Positions 1-8,268 of a stretch of 64,000 nt of DNA are shown here, piece by piece; the stretch's first letter is position 1, and the number at the start of each line of letters is the position of its first letter. The translations under genes were made by a program, and so were the position numbers. The notes under the pieces were generated by a model, which was not told where the DNA came from, ran no database searches, and worked only from the letters and a program-made list of their open reading frames with translations. Source of the DNA: Armatimonadota bacterium (GTDB taxonomy: Bacteria; Armatimonadota; JADLDR01); the NCBI GenBank assembly GCA_020846535.1, contig JADLDR010000041.1:1-64000 (forward strand). The letters run 5' to 3'.

Positions 1-9
1 AGGTGTCCG

Positions 10-388
10 ATGAAGCGTCCGCAGTATACACCGGAGTTCCAGGATGAAGCCGTGCGCCAGGTTCTGGACGGCCAAGAGACCCTGGCCCGGATCGCTCGGA
101 ATCTGAGCATCCGTGACAACACGCTTGTGACGTGGAAGAAGACGACTCGGAAAGGGCATGGGGGACCTCCGCGCTCAACGCTGGGGAAGAGCTATCCCAG
201 ACGGAACGGGCCCGTCTCAGGCGGGAGAACCGTCAGTTGCAGCTGGAGCAAGCGATCTGAAACAAAGCGATGGGTATCGTTGCGAGGGCACGGTGAGCCG
301 CTACCAGTTCATTCGCGAGCCGAGCAAGCCGTTCTCGGGCCTTGTTAATGCAACGCATCGAGTAACCTTTCCGAATCGTAGCGGTTGA
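10..388 (+). mobile_element. Degenerate IS3-family transposase remnant (copy 1)
   Basis: The first ~40 codons encode a typical IS3/IS911 OrfA N-terminus: a helix-turn-helix beginning MKRPQYTPEFQDEAVRQVL and reaching NTLVTWKK. The frame is then lost around positions 130-170. The OrfA C-terminal helix (EELSQTERARLRRENRQLQ) resumes in another frame at about 183 and stops at 267-269. A short OrfB-like piece (RYQFIRE) follows near 300-320. The remnant is therefore a frameshifted OrfA plus the first few OrfB codons and cannot make transposase. The part from about 183 to 381 is repeated, inverted and with substitutions, at 27653-27855. I cannot see a terminal repeat because the window begins just upstream. 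Confidence 0.8.
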
Positions 389-459
389 AGGAATGCAAGG
401 GCGGCATGACAAAAGTAGAAGTAATGTTATTGGCAGCTTTTCGAAGACTCGGAGGTAAC

Positions 460-1297
460 ATGCTCTCCCGCCGCCAATTCATCAAACAGGCGTTCCGAAG
501 GGACGTTCCGATGCTCGGTGGGGGTGCGGCCTATTCGCTGGCGGAAGCCTCCTGACTGAAAGTGTACCGGGTCAATGCACCCCTTCCGGGGCTGCCGGCC
601 CCGCTGGAGGGATTCACGATCTGTCAGATGACCGACCTGCACCAGGGGCCGCTGGTGACCGAAGCGCACATCCGCCGGACATCGGGCATGGCGATGAGCC
701 TCAACCCCGATATGATCGTCCTGACCGGCAACTTCGTTCAGAACAGCGCCCGCTTCGCCAGAAAGCTGCGGTGAAGCCCTTTCCATGCTCAGGGCGTGTT
801 ACGGGGTCTACGGGGTCTACGGGAACCACGACCACTGGTCCGGCGATATCGCGGGAGTGATCGCAGGGCTGCGGCCAAGCGGGATGACGCTGCTGGTCAA
901 TCAGGCCGTGAAAATCAAAGCAAACGATTACGAATGGTGGCTGTGCGGTCGGGACGATTCCTGGGCAGGACGTCCCGACCTTCCGAAAACGCTGGCGGAT
1001 ATGCCGGAAGGAGCCTTCAAAATTCTCCTCTGCCACGAACCGGATTTTGCCGATACCGCGGCGAAATATGATATCGGGCTGCAACTATCCGGCCACTCCC
1101 ACGGAGGACAAGTGTCCCTTCCCCTGACCGGCCCTATCATCCTGCCGCCGCATGGCCGAAAATATCCGGTCGGCTTGCAGCAAGTCGGCGATACCGGCTC
1201 ATGGGTCTATACCAGCCGGGGGATCGGCGTCTCATTTCCGCCCGTCCGCCTGAACTGCCGCCCGGAAATCACGCTGCTGACGCTGAGCAGGGCGTGA
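460..1297 (+). pseudogene. Calcineurin-like metallophosphoesterase, broken
   Basis: An ATG at 460 follows a GGAGGT site and opens a reading frame with a Tat-like start (LSRRQFIK). The frame meets an in-frame TGA at 553-555, then continues with the metallophosphoesterase motifs TDLHQG and LTGN. Near 773 one extra T (cgg-t-gaa) shifts the frame. The remainder (785-1297) carries GNHDHW, CHEP, GHSHGG and a C-terminus ending RPEITLLTL. Restoring the frame gives one ~270-residue protein of normal family length. An intact relative with the same ending (NCPPEITLFTL) lies at 17752-18738 on the other strand. The two independent lesions suggest real decay rather than recoding, since TGA is an ordinary stop in neighbouring genes. 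Confidence 0.85.
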
Positions 1298-1330
1298 AGC
1301 AAACATAACCGACTGGAGATCTCCTGATCT

Positions 1331-2371
1331 ATGAAACTGCATCCGGTCTTCGACGACCCCTCGGCGGTGGTGGTCTTCCGCGCCGTCGTTCCTTCCGAAC
1401 CGGCCTGGCCCGATTTTCGCCGGGCCGCCCGCGAAGCCCTGAGCGCCTTTCAGTTGCGGCTGGAAGGCGAGAAAGCCGTCCTCAAGCCCAATGTCACGGT
1501 CGGGGAGTATCACGGCAATCCGGAGAGCGGCATCCAGACCCATCCAGCCTTCGTCTGGGGGATAGCGGAATACCTGAAAGAAAACGGCGTCCGGCGGGGC
1601 GGCGTCTACGTGCTGGAAGACCCTCGCGATACCGATGACAACAACCCCCGCCACTGGAAGGGAACCGGCTACCTGGAGGTGGCCGAAGCCACCGGAGCCA
1701 AGCTGCGCTGCCCGACCAGCTTCACCTGCGTAAAGAAGCCTGTCGCCCGGCCCCATGTCTGGCCTTATCAAAATGTCAGCCGCCTGGCCGTGGATCCGAA
1801 TGGGACCGTGCTTCTCAATGTCCCGAAATTCAAGACCCACAATCTGGGCATCACTACCCTCTGCATGAAGAACTTGATGGGCGTGGTCAATGCCTGGGAC
1901 CGCCATTACTGCGGCCAGGCGATGAGCGACCTGCCGCCGGAGGTGGCTGCGGAGGTGCGAACGAAGCGCGAGGCGCACGAACTCTACCAGGAGGGGCTGG
2001 GAAAACGCCTGTCCGATCTGGCCCAGGCGGTCCAACCGCACCTGAATATCGTGGAAGGGGTGATCGGGCGGGACGGGACAGGGTTCCAGAGAGGGAGCAA
2101 CTACCCCCTCGGCCTGGTGGTCGCCGGGCGGAACATGGTAGCCGTGGACAGTGTGTGCAGCTTTATCATGGGCTTCGATCCCCGAAAGATCGTCTACCTG
2201 CGCGTGGCGGCGGAAACCGGCCTGGGCACCAACGACCTTGCCGACCTGCGCCTCTATAGCGTAGGCGACGGCGAGATCGTTCCCTGCGCCCGCCCGGAAA
2301 CCCTGCGCGCGCAGCCCCGCTTCCGCGTCATTACAGGCGTCGCGGGCGACGACAGCGCCTATTACGGATAG
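1331..2371 (+). CDS. DUF362 domain protein
   Basis: A 346-residue protein with the DUF362 signature: an N-terminal LKPNVTV segment, HPAFVWG, and the central KFKTHNLGITTLCMKNLMG stretch. DUF362 proteins are often fused to or found with ferredoxin domains, but no cysteine cluster is visible here, so this is the stand-alone form. The biochemical role of the family is not established. The gene starts 34 bp after the broken metallophosphoesterase and ends 17 bp from the convergent EVE-like gene. No signal peptide is seen, so the product is probably cytoplasmic. The family assignment is firm and the function unknown. Confidence 0.8.
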   Translation: MKLHPVFDDPSAVVVFRAVVPSEPAWPDFRRAAREALSAFQLRLEGEKAVLKPNVTVGEYHGNPESGIQTHPAFVWGIAEYLKENGVRRGGVYVLEDPRDTDDNNPRHWKGTGYLEVAEATGAKLRCPTSFTCVKKPVARPHVWPYQNVSRLAVDPNGTVLLNVPKFKTHNLGITTLCMKNLMGVVNAWDRHYCGQAMSDLPPEVAAEVRTKREAHELYQEGLGKRLSDLAQAVQPHLNIVEGVIGRDGTGFQRGSNYPLGLVVAGRNMVAVDSVCSFIMGFDPRKIVYLRVAAETGLGTNDLADLRLYSVGDGEIVPCARPETLRAQPRFRVITGVAGDDSAYYG

Positions 2372-2388
2372 CCTGACGGCAAAAAACG

Positions 2389-2808
2389 CTACACGAAGAT
2401 GATATTGGAGTTCATCTTCATGACAAAATCCCGGAAGGGTTCCCAGAGTTCCGGGCGGATGCCGTAGGAGTCGCCTTCGGGGAAGCCTTCCGCCAGGCCG
2501 CACAGTCCCGCAAGGCTGGCAGCGCCCTTCAGATCCTCCGCCGTGACCGGCTTGACGAGTTTGACGAGAAGCTGGGCGGTTACGGTCATCAGGTCCAGGT
2601 CGCTGCATTCCGCCCGGTCGTCGCGGGGCAGCACATTGTTCACATAAATCTGAGTGATGCCGATATCCTTCCAGTAGATGAAGAGCTTGTCCCCGAGCTT
2701 GATATCCGAGGAGACGCAGAACCACTTGCTGTCTCCCGGCTGCATGGCATCCCAATCCTCCTCCCGGGCCACCGGGACGATCCACTGCTTGCACACCACC
2801 CTCAACAT
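2389..2808 (-). CDS. EVE/PUA-like domain protein (tentative)
   Basis: A 139-residue protein. The start at 2808 is chosen because an AGGAGG site (2818-2823 on this strand's complement) lies 9 nt upstream; a TTG at 2817 would sit against that site. The first ~60 residues have the look of an EVE/PUA-like fold: a beta-rich start, then GDKLFIYWKDIGITQIYV, resembling the GD-x-hydrophobic core of proteins that bind modified nucleotides. The C-terminal half is helical and ends in GIRPELWEPFRDFVMK. EVE genes often sit beside toxin-antitoxin or restriction genes, and this one is divergent from an MNT/HEPN pair. The fold call is by pattern only. Confidence 0.45.
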   Translation of the reverse strand: MLRVVCKQWIVPVAREEDWDAMQPGDSKWFCVSSDIKLGDKLFIYWKDIGITQIYVNNVLPRDDRAECSDLDLMTVTAQLLVKLVKPVTAEDLKGAASLAGLCGLAEGFPEGDSYGIRPELWEPFRDFVMKMNSNIIFV

Positions 2809-2846
2809 ATGAGACAACCTCCTCCGGTTTGGTAGTCACCACCAAC

Positions 2847-2875
2847 AGTATAGCACAACCCGTGCGCTTCTGCAA
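2847..2875 (-). promoter_or_regulatory. Sigma70-type promoter of the EVE-like gene
   Basis: Read on the minus strand: TTGCAG, a 17-nt spacer, then TATACT preceded by TG (extended -10). The start codon at 2808 is 39 nt downstream of the -10, with an AGGAGG site between. It is back to back with the MNT promoter, with only 9 bp between the two -35 boxes. Confidence 0.65.
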
Positions 2876-2884
2876 GGTTCACAC

Positions 2885-2913
2885 TTGACGGCCATAACAA
2901 AAGGGTATAGAAT
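2885..2913 (+). promoter_or_regulatory. Sigma70-type promoter of the MNT/HEPN pair
   Basis: TTGACG (2885-2890), a 17-nt spacer, then TAGAAT (2908-2913). The MNT start codon lies 30 nt downstream, behind a purine-rich ribosome site. Confidence 0.65.
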
Positions 2914-2943
2914 AGTCGTAAGAAACGACTGGGAGCGAGAGAA

Positions 2944-3276
2944 ATGTCCACTCTATCCCGATTGGAGAAGCGGCGACGGGAGCGACGCGAATCGATGAGG
3001 CTGGAGGCGCTGAGCCTGCTGCGGGCGGCGCTGACCGAGATCCTGCCCGGTCAGCCGGTCTATGTCTACGGATCCATCCTCCGGCCCGGAGCGTTTTCGG
3101 AACAGTCAGATATCGATATTGCGCTGGTCGGACCGCCACGCGACGGCTCCGTTTATCTGGTTCAGGCCCGAATCGAAGAAATCGTCGGGCGGCCCGTGGA
3201 TGTGGTTTTGCTGGAAGAAACACGTCTAAAGGTCAAGATTATGCGGGAGGGCGAGTTATGGACGAGTTGGGACTGA
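2944..3276 (+). CDS. MNT-type minimal nucleotidyltransferase (antitoxin-like)
   Basis: A 110-residue minimal nucleotidyltransferase. The nucleotide-binding signature is intact: G43-S44 in VYGSILRPGAFSEQSDIDI, the paired catalytic aspartates D56 and D58, and the third acidic strand VDVVLL (D86). In MntA/HepT systems such proteins silence the partner HEPN RNase by adding AMP to it. The first 20 residues are strongly basic. The gene overlaps the downstream HEPN gene by 19 bp, as is usual for co-translated toxin-antitoxin pairs. All catalytic residues are present, so an active enzyme is expected. The role is inferred from family and neighbour. Confidence 0.85.
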   Translation: MSTLSRLEKRRRERRESMRLEALSLLRAALTEILPGQPVYVYGSILRPGAFSEQSDIDIALVGPPRDGSVYLVQARIEEIVGRPVDVVLLEETRLKVKIMREGELWTSWD

Positions 3277-3737
3277 AGGTGCTGTCTGCCGAAATGCAAG
3301 AAGATATGAGAGCCATGGCTGAGGCCTGCCAGACCGCCAAGGAGCGGTTGGGCGGCGGTTCCGATCCCGAAATCGAGGCGGCGGCGTTTCATCTGGCTCG
3401 CGTCTATAACATTCTGGAACAGATGGCCCTGCGCGTTGCGAAAGCCTTTGAGAACCGGATCGATGAAACCGGCGGCTGGCATATTGAACTCCTCCGCAGG
3501 CTGTCCCTGGAGATACCCGGCGTTCGGCCTGCTCTCTTTCCTCAAAGCCTGCTCCCCGATTTGCAGGAGCTTCGCGCCTTCCGGCATATATTCCGGCACG
3601 CCTATGACCTGGCGCTCAGGCCGGAACGCTTCCGCCCCTTGCTCGATACCGCTGACCGTGTGTCCACAACACTTCCCGGTTTGACCCGCGCATTCATCGC
3701 AGCGGTGGCCCGACAGGAAGGCTGGGACACACCCTGA
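3258..3737 (+). CDS. HEPN-domain protein (HepT-like toxin)
   Basis: A 159-residue all-helical HEPN protein. Near residue 109 it carries RHIFRHAYDLAL, matching the R-x4-H plus Tyr motif of HEPN ribonucleases of the HepT type. It begins inside the upstream MNT gene behind a GGGAGGG ribosome site. It is somewhat longer than the shortest HepT proteins, with about 20 extra residues at each end. An MNT/HEPN pair with both active-site motifs intact is predicted to be a toxin-antitoxin module, possibly of use in phage defence or plasmid/IS stability. The gene ends 13 bp before the convergent large secreted-protein gene. Confidence 0.8.
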   Translation: MDELGLKVLSAEMQEDMRAMAEACQTAKERLGGGSDPEIEAAAFHLARVYNILEQMALRVAKAFENRIDETGGWHIELLRRLSLEIPGVRPALFPQSLLPDLQELRAFRHIFRHAYDLALRPERFRPLLDTADRVSTTLPGLTRAFIAAVARQEGWDTP

Positions 3738-3750
3738 CAGACGAACGGTT

Positions 3751-6700
3751 CTAATTGGACCGGCGGACGGCAGCCATCAAAAAGCGCAGGGCCGCCTGCT
3801 GAACCGCCGGGCCGTTTTCCGGGTCGTGCAGCAACCCACCCCATAAGTACAGGATGCGCCCTTTCCCGCCGGGAAGGGAGACCAGCCCTCCGGCGTCACC
3901 GTATAGTTTGCCGCTCGATCCCCGGACAGTGTAGATAGGGGTGTAATGGGCCCCTTGCGGCAGGCGGGATCGGTCGATGCTTCTCAGGCGCGGGTCGCCC
4001 GGCGGGAAGGGGAAGCGTTCGGGAAGCTCCGGCAGGGCGGTCTGGCCGACAATCGCCTGCACGGTCAGAGCATCCTTCGGGGCAGCCTCGATAGCGTTGT
4101 AAATGGGAACACCCAGCCGGTCGGTGAGGGGTTCGGCGCGGTGGAAGCCCGGCCCGTTGGCGTAGTAAAGCGGGAAGGGGCCGGGCGAAAGAAGGAGAAG
4201 GGTTCCACCTTTCTGCACGTAGCGCGCAACGGCCTCCGCAGCGTCGCCGGGAGAGCGGACCGTATGAAGATACTCCTCCCCGCCCGCATAGACGGCTGCC
4301 GGGAATCGCCGGACATTGAAAAAGGCCGGATCCGCCAGTTGCTCCCCGCTCAGGAAGACTGAACGGCTTCCCAGGCCGACCCGCTGCATCAGGTTGATGG
4401 CAGGCCCGCCCGGATTGGGCGGGAGGATCGCTACCGAGTCGGGAGGGACAGCAGCCGTTTCATCCTTGAGGGCCGCTATCGCCGCCTCTTCGCGCCGTTC
4501 GCGCTGCCACTGGGCTGCTCCGGCTTGCAGCCTCCGGATGACATTCGGCAGTTCCTTTTCCTGACCGGGGGGAATCAGCGTGGCGGCCCAGACCGTTCTG
4601 CCGCCCGGATCGATGCCTGTCGCGCTTTTGCCGTCCAGAGGAAAGAGATTGACCAGCAGGCGGGCCGTGTAGACCGGCGGCCAGGCCCGCCAGGCGAGGG
4701 CTTCGGTGGCAGAGTCGGCAGTTTGCTTGGAACCGTCGGAAAGGAGAACGGAAGGCAGGTCGCTGCCGCCTGCGCTGTAGGCCAGCAAGAGGGCCGGGCC
4801 GGCAACCGGGGCCGCGAACGAAACAGGCTCCGCAATCCTTCTCCTCTCATTGACAGGAGCGAGATCGAACGGAACGCCCCAGGCCCACAGACGGCCTTGA
4901 GGCAGCCCGACCCAGTTGTCCATGCTGCTCCACGCGCTGTCCGGGAAGGAGGTGTGCGGCAGAGGAATGGGCTGATACGGGCTGCCTGCCGGCAACGCCG
5001 CCACAACCCCTTCAGTCAGAGGCGGTAAACTCGGTAAAATCGTGCCGTTTTCGTCCGGCTCTCCGATCAGGATGCGATCTTCGTTACGCAGATTCTTGAT
5101 ATAGAGCGACCAGAGCGCATGGGGCGGGCGGATGAAGTCCCGGCCTTCGGTCAGGGGGCCGGTTCCCCCGTTCCTCACGATATAGACGGATCGCCTGCTG
5201 ATATCCACATAGGGAACCGTCAGGGACAGGTCGAACCGCGGGCGGCGGCTTCTCAGATTGAAGGAAAGATGCCCGTCCGGGTTGTAGCGGTAATCGCTGA
5301 TCGAAGTATGCGCCCCTTCCTTGTTGAACACCATCGCCGCCTTCTCTCCGGCCAGCACCCGCACGACCGAATCCCCCACCGGCTCGGTCATGAAGAGCGG
5401 AGAGGAGAAGCCGTAGCCAGCCCTCATCCCCACTCCGTAGACATTGCCTGCATAGAGGCCGTAGCCTTCGGTCATATCGGAAGGAATATAATCGGCAAGA
5501 GAATCGCGGTAGCTTTCCCGGTAGAGCAGGTGCCATCTCGAAAGAGACCCCTGCAAGGCCCACATCAGGACAGGATCGCCGGTATGCACGGCGGTCTGGG
5601 CGAGGGTGTCCAGGTTCCAGAAGACCTCGTTGGCGCAGGCAGCCCCGGTCCAGTCCCGACCGCTGTTCGGCTCCCAGAGAAAGGCGCTGTCCAGGTTGTC
5701 ATAGCGGTTGTTATCTGAAGGCCAGAGGATCATATAGCGATAGGTGAAAGCGCGGGCCAGTTCCAGAGCGCGGCGGGCCTGGTTGCGGAGCGCCTCCTCC
5801 GCAGAGTCCTTGAACGTCATATAGAAATCCAGGCAAAACGACGCGCTCAGCGTCCCGCCGATGGCGAACGGGGACGAGGGCACATCGGCGAACTCGTTGC
5901 GCGTCCAGGCGATATATTTCGCCCAGTTCAGAACGCCGTTCGCGATATCGAGGTACTCTTTTTTGGCGAAATCGCGGTAGAGGCCCAGGAAGAGACGCCC
6001 TGCCGCGAAGCCGTTCGCATTGTGGAGGGTGGTGGCCGCCTTCCCACCCCATTCGGGCGTCCAGGCCCCTTCCAGGGGCTTTTCCCAGTAGACGCACTCC
6101 TCGCCTTTGACCTTGAAACGCTTCGCATAGCGCAACAGGGCCTGCGCTTCGGTATCCATCGCCTGGAGCCGCGCGGCATCGCCCTGCCGGGCCGCCGCGG
6201 CGGTCGGGCTTTCGTTGTGCCAGCCCCAGCCGGAGATCAGCTTTGTGCCGGGAACCTGAAAGCTCCCTTCCACCCCCCCGATCAGGCTGCCCCCGGCAGG
6301 CCCTCCGAAGTCTTTCAGCCTCAGCCCGCCCGGAACCCAGGAGAGATCCACCGTTTCCGGAACGGGCGGCAGCCGGTCTTTGGCCTGCTCCCAGAGATAT
6401 GTCCAGAAGAAGCGGTTCGGATCGTCGCTGGCAGGCAGGCTCCGGCTCCAGAGAAGCGCCCCGCGTGAGGCGATGCCCTGTCCTGCCTTCGGAAACACCA
6501 GTTGCTGGTAGCCGGTTCCCCCGAACGGATAGACCAGGGCCACAAATTGCTCCTGCCGCGCTTTCGCTTTCAGGTCGGCAGGCTTCCATCGGTAGCCTGT
6601 AGCGACATCGCGCTCCGAGTTGTCCTGAAGGCGGGTTGTCTGAAGCTCCAGACCGGCGTATTGTCCTGCCCGCGAATCCCACAACCCGATGACCGGGATC

Positions 6701-7281
6701 GGGTGGGCTCCGAGAGGCGGCGTATAACTCCACTGCCGGTTATAAGGATAGGCGGAGATTTCCGGGGTTCCAACATGCGTATCCAGAAGAAGGGGAAAAG
6801 GATCCGCATAAGGGGTCGCGTTCAGCCATCCGCGATGATGCCAGCAGTCGGCCTCAGACAATGAAAGGGTCAGAAAATGAAACGGCTGTTTTCCGGCCAC
6901 CGCCTGCCACCGGGCGGCATCGAACGCCTTGAAATTCAGGCGAAACGAAATATACGGATAGGCCGGGGCTTCGGGCCTCAAAGCGACCGTGAAATAATCC
7001 TGCACCCCCAGCGCCAGGCCACTTCCCGCTTTTCCCTTGAGCATGGTGAAAGTGAGGACATTTCCCTGCGAGCTGACAGCGCATCGATCCGCCGTCACCA
7101 GCCGGTCGGTACTGAACGCTACAGACGCCACCGTCTGCCCATCCGAACGCACCACAAAGCCTGTATAAGCTGCGCCTTCCTTGACCGGGCGCACCCGGAT
7201 CGAATCGTTCCCGATTTCCTGGGCGTCCGAGGCTATGGATCCGACCACAAATCCGATTACACATGCCAGCCAGCAGCGCAT
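3751..7281 (-). CDS. Large secreted alpha/alpha-barrel-like protein with C-terminal amidotransferase-like domain
   Basis: A 1176-residue exported protein. The start at 7281 is chosen because AGGAGG lies 8 nt upstream and the first residues (MRCWLACVIGFVVGSIASDAQ) form a signal peptide; longer versions lack both. The N-terminal ~300 residues look beta-rich. Roughly residues 380-650 resemble an (alpha/alpha)6 barrel of glycosidases or epimerases (HNANGFAAGRLFLGLY, NQARRALELARAFTYRY). A beta-domain follows. The last ~220 residues resemble a class I glutamine-amidotransferase/ThuA-like fold (FPAAVYAGGEEYLHTV, YVQKGGTLLLLSPG), as in beta-galactosidase trimerisation domains. Carbohydrate action is inferred from fold and neighbours; I cannot name a family. 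It is transcribed divergently from the TetR gene. Confidence 0.6.
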   Translation of the reverse strand: MRCWLACVIGFVVGSIASDAQEIGNDSIRVRPVKEGAAYTGFVVRSDGQTVASVAFSTDRLVTADRCAVSSQGNVLTFTMLKGKAGSGLALGVQDYFTVALRPEAPAYPYISFRLNFKAFDAARWQAVAGKQPFHFLTLSLSEADCWHHRGWLNATPYADPFPLLLDTHVGTPEISAYPYNRQWSYTPPLGAHPIPVIGLWDSRAGQYAGLELQTTRLQDNSERDVATGYRWKPADLKAKARQEQFVALVYPFGGTGYQQLVFPKAGQGIASRGALLWSRSLPASDDPNRFFWTYLWEQAKDRLPPVPETVDLSWVPGGLRLKDFGGPAGGSLIGGVEGSFQVPGTKLISGWGWHNESPTAAAARQGDAARLQAMDTEAQALLRYAKRFKVKGEECVYWEKPLEGAWTPEWGGKAATTLHNANGFAAGRLFLGLYRDFAKKEYLDIANGVLNWAKYIAWTRNEFADVPSSPFAIGGTLSASFCLDFYMTFKDSAEEALRNQARRALELARAFTYRYMILWPSDNNRYDNLDSAFLWEPNSGRDWTGAACANEVFWNLDTLAQTAVHTGDPVLMWALQGSLSRWHLLYRESYRDSLADYIPSDMTEGYGLYAGNVYGVGMRAGYGFSSPLFMTEPVGDSVVRVLAGEKAAMVFNKEGAHTSISDYRYNPDGHLSFNLRSRRPRFDLSLTVPYVDISRRSVYIVRNGGTGPLTEGRDFIRPPHALWSLYIKNLRNEDRILIGEPDENGTILPSLPPLTEGVVAALPAGSPYQPIPLPHTSFPDSAWSSMDNWVGLPQGRLWAWGVPFDLAPVNERRRIAEPVSFAAPVAGPALLLAYSAGGSDLPSVLLSDGSKQTADSATEALAWRAWPPVYTARLLVNLFPLDGKSATGIDPGGRTVWAATLIPPGQEKELPNVIRRLQAGAAQWQRERREEAAIAALKDETAAVPPDSVAILPPNPGGPAINLMQRVGLGSRSVFLSGEQLADPAFFNVRRFPAAVYAGGEEYLHTVRSPGDAAEAVARYVQKGGTLLLLSPGPFPLYYANGPGFHRAEPLTDRLGVPIYNAIEAAPKDALTVQAIVGQTALPELPERFPFPPGDPRLRSIDRSRLPQGAHYTPIYTVRGSSGKLYGDAGGLVSLPGGKGRILYLWGGLLHDPENGPAVQQAALRFLMAAVRRSN

Positions 7282-7499
7282 GATGGAATCCTCCTGTGCG
7301 GCGTCAATGAATATATAAGGGCTTTCGCTTGTTGCCTTGTGTGGCCGATAGTCTGTGAGCAACTTATTCTGTAGTGAAAGCAGGGTTCCTTTCTGCTTGC
7401 ATCAGAGGAAATTGATAAAGAGCAGTTGCTTGACAGCATCACTTCTTTCCTTCTTTCTGTATAATATCACGCGCGGTTCGCAGTTTTTTCGCCTCCGGC

Positions 7500-7529
7500 T
7501 TGACAGAGGCGGGATCTATCGATTATAAT
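7500..7529 (+). promoter_or_regulatory. Consensus sigma70 promoter of the tetR-emrAB operon
   Basis: TTGACA (7500-7505), an 18-nt spacer, then TATAAT (7524-7529): both hexamers match consensus exactly. The start codon at 7573 is 43 nt beyond the -10 box. The -10 lies inside a perfect 14-bp palindrome. Confidence 0.85.
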
Positions 7530-7564
7530 CGAAATCAAACAACCGTTTAAAATAAATGTTTGAT
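7519..7564. promoter_or_regulatory. Two palindromic operator candidates
   Basis: TCGATTATAATCGA (7519-7532) is a perfect 14-bp palindrome covering the -10 box. Directly downstream, ATCAAACA (7534-7541) and TGTTTGAT (7557-7564) form an 8-bp perfect inverted repeat with a 15-nt centre, spanning the expected transcription start. Both suit binding of the TetR dimer encoded 9 bp downstream, giving autorepression. Which one is the true site cannot be told by eye. Confidence 0.6.
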
Positions 7565-7572
7565 TAACAGCG

Positions 7573-8268
7573 ATGGACATCGAAAAAGCGGACACAAAAG
7601 AACGGCTTCTGGATGCAGCGGAACGGCTTTTCGCGGAAAGAGGAGTTCAGGAAACCTCGGTGCGTGAGATCACCGCCCGGGCCGGGGCCAACCTGGCCGC
7701 TGTGAACTATCATTTCGGCTCCAAGGATGACCTGATCCTGGCGGTCATCGCCCGGCGGTTAGGGCCCCTAAACGAGGAGAGGCTCTGCCTGCTGGACGCC
7801 TGCGAAATCCCGGGTTCCCCCCTGAATTTGACCCTGGAAAGGGCGCTGGACAGCTTTATCGCCCCGGCCATCCGTCTCTACCTGAAGCATCCCTATTTCA
7901 TGCGGCTGGCGGGCCGAATCGTCTTTACGGCGGACACGCAGCTTCGCCGGCTCTATATCACCCAGTTTGAGAAGGTCTATATGAAGATGAGGGACCTGTT
8001 GGCGAAGTTGCTGCCCGATCTTCCGAAAACGGAGCTGCTCTGGCGGATTCACTTCTTGCTGGGCGCGATGATCAATACCCATACCAACCATGCCGATCTG
8101 TACGAACTGTCGAGAGGACGGTGTGGCATCGAGAGCGTGCAACGAGTGGCGGACCGCCTGGTCGCCTTCTGCGCCGCAGGCTTCCGCGCGCCCGTCCCGA
8201 CGCATAATTATCCTGAGACAGGAGAGTGGAATGACGCAAATGCAAGCCCCACTGGCGGGGAAGGATAG
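7573..8268 (+). CDS. TetR-family regulator (CecR-like)
   Basis: A 231-residue repressor. The N-terminal DNA-binding domain is typical (LLDAAERLFAERGVQETSVREITARAGANLAAVNYHFGSKDDL). The ligand-binding part resembles the CecR/DUF1956 group, which has a long C-terminal helical domain and usually controls efflux pumps. The last 38 bp overlap the emrA-like gene, so translation is probably coupled. It likely represses its own operon through the palindromes at the promoter and is released by a toxic small molecule. The inducer is unknown. Family certain, subgroup likely. Confidence 0.85.
   Translation: MDIEKADTKERLLDAAERLFAERGVQETSVREITARAGANLAAVNYHFGSKDDLILAVIARRLGPLNEERLCLLDACEIPGSPLNLTLERALDSFIAPAIRLYLKHPYFMRLAGRIVFTADTQLRRLYITQFEKVYMKMRDLLAKLLPDLPKTELLWRIHFLLGAMINTHTNHADLYELSRGRCGIESVQRVADRLVAFCAAGFRAPVPTHNYPETGEWNDANASPTGGEG

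Noticed and set aside
553-555. In-frame TGA as possible recoding (selenocysteine or code change)
   Set aside because: Many neighbouring genes use TGA as a normal stop, no SECIS-like hairpin follows, and a second lesion lies downstream in the same gene.
811-833. Tandem GGGGTCTAC duplication in the broken metallophosphoesterase
   Set aside because: The encoded YGVYGVYGNHDHW fits the normal family spacing (compare YAVLGNHDYW), so no duplication event is needed.
1232-2875. 547-codon minus-strand frame across DUF362 and the EVE-like gene
   Set aside because: Opposes a firmly identified DUF362 gene and has no ribosome site or family match.
7430-7465. TTGACA followed by TATAAT as a second plus-strand promoter
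   Set aside because: The spacer is 24 nt, too long for sigma70; the 7500-7529 promoter is far better.
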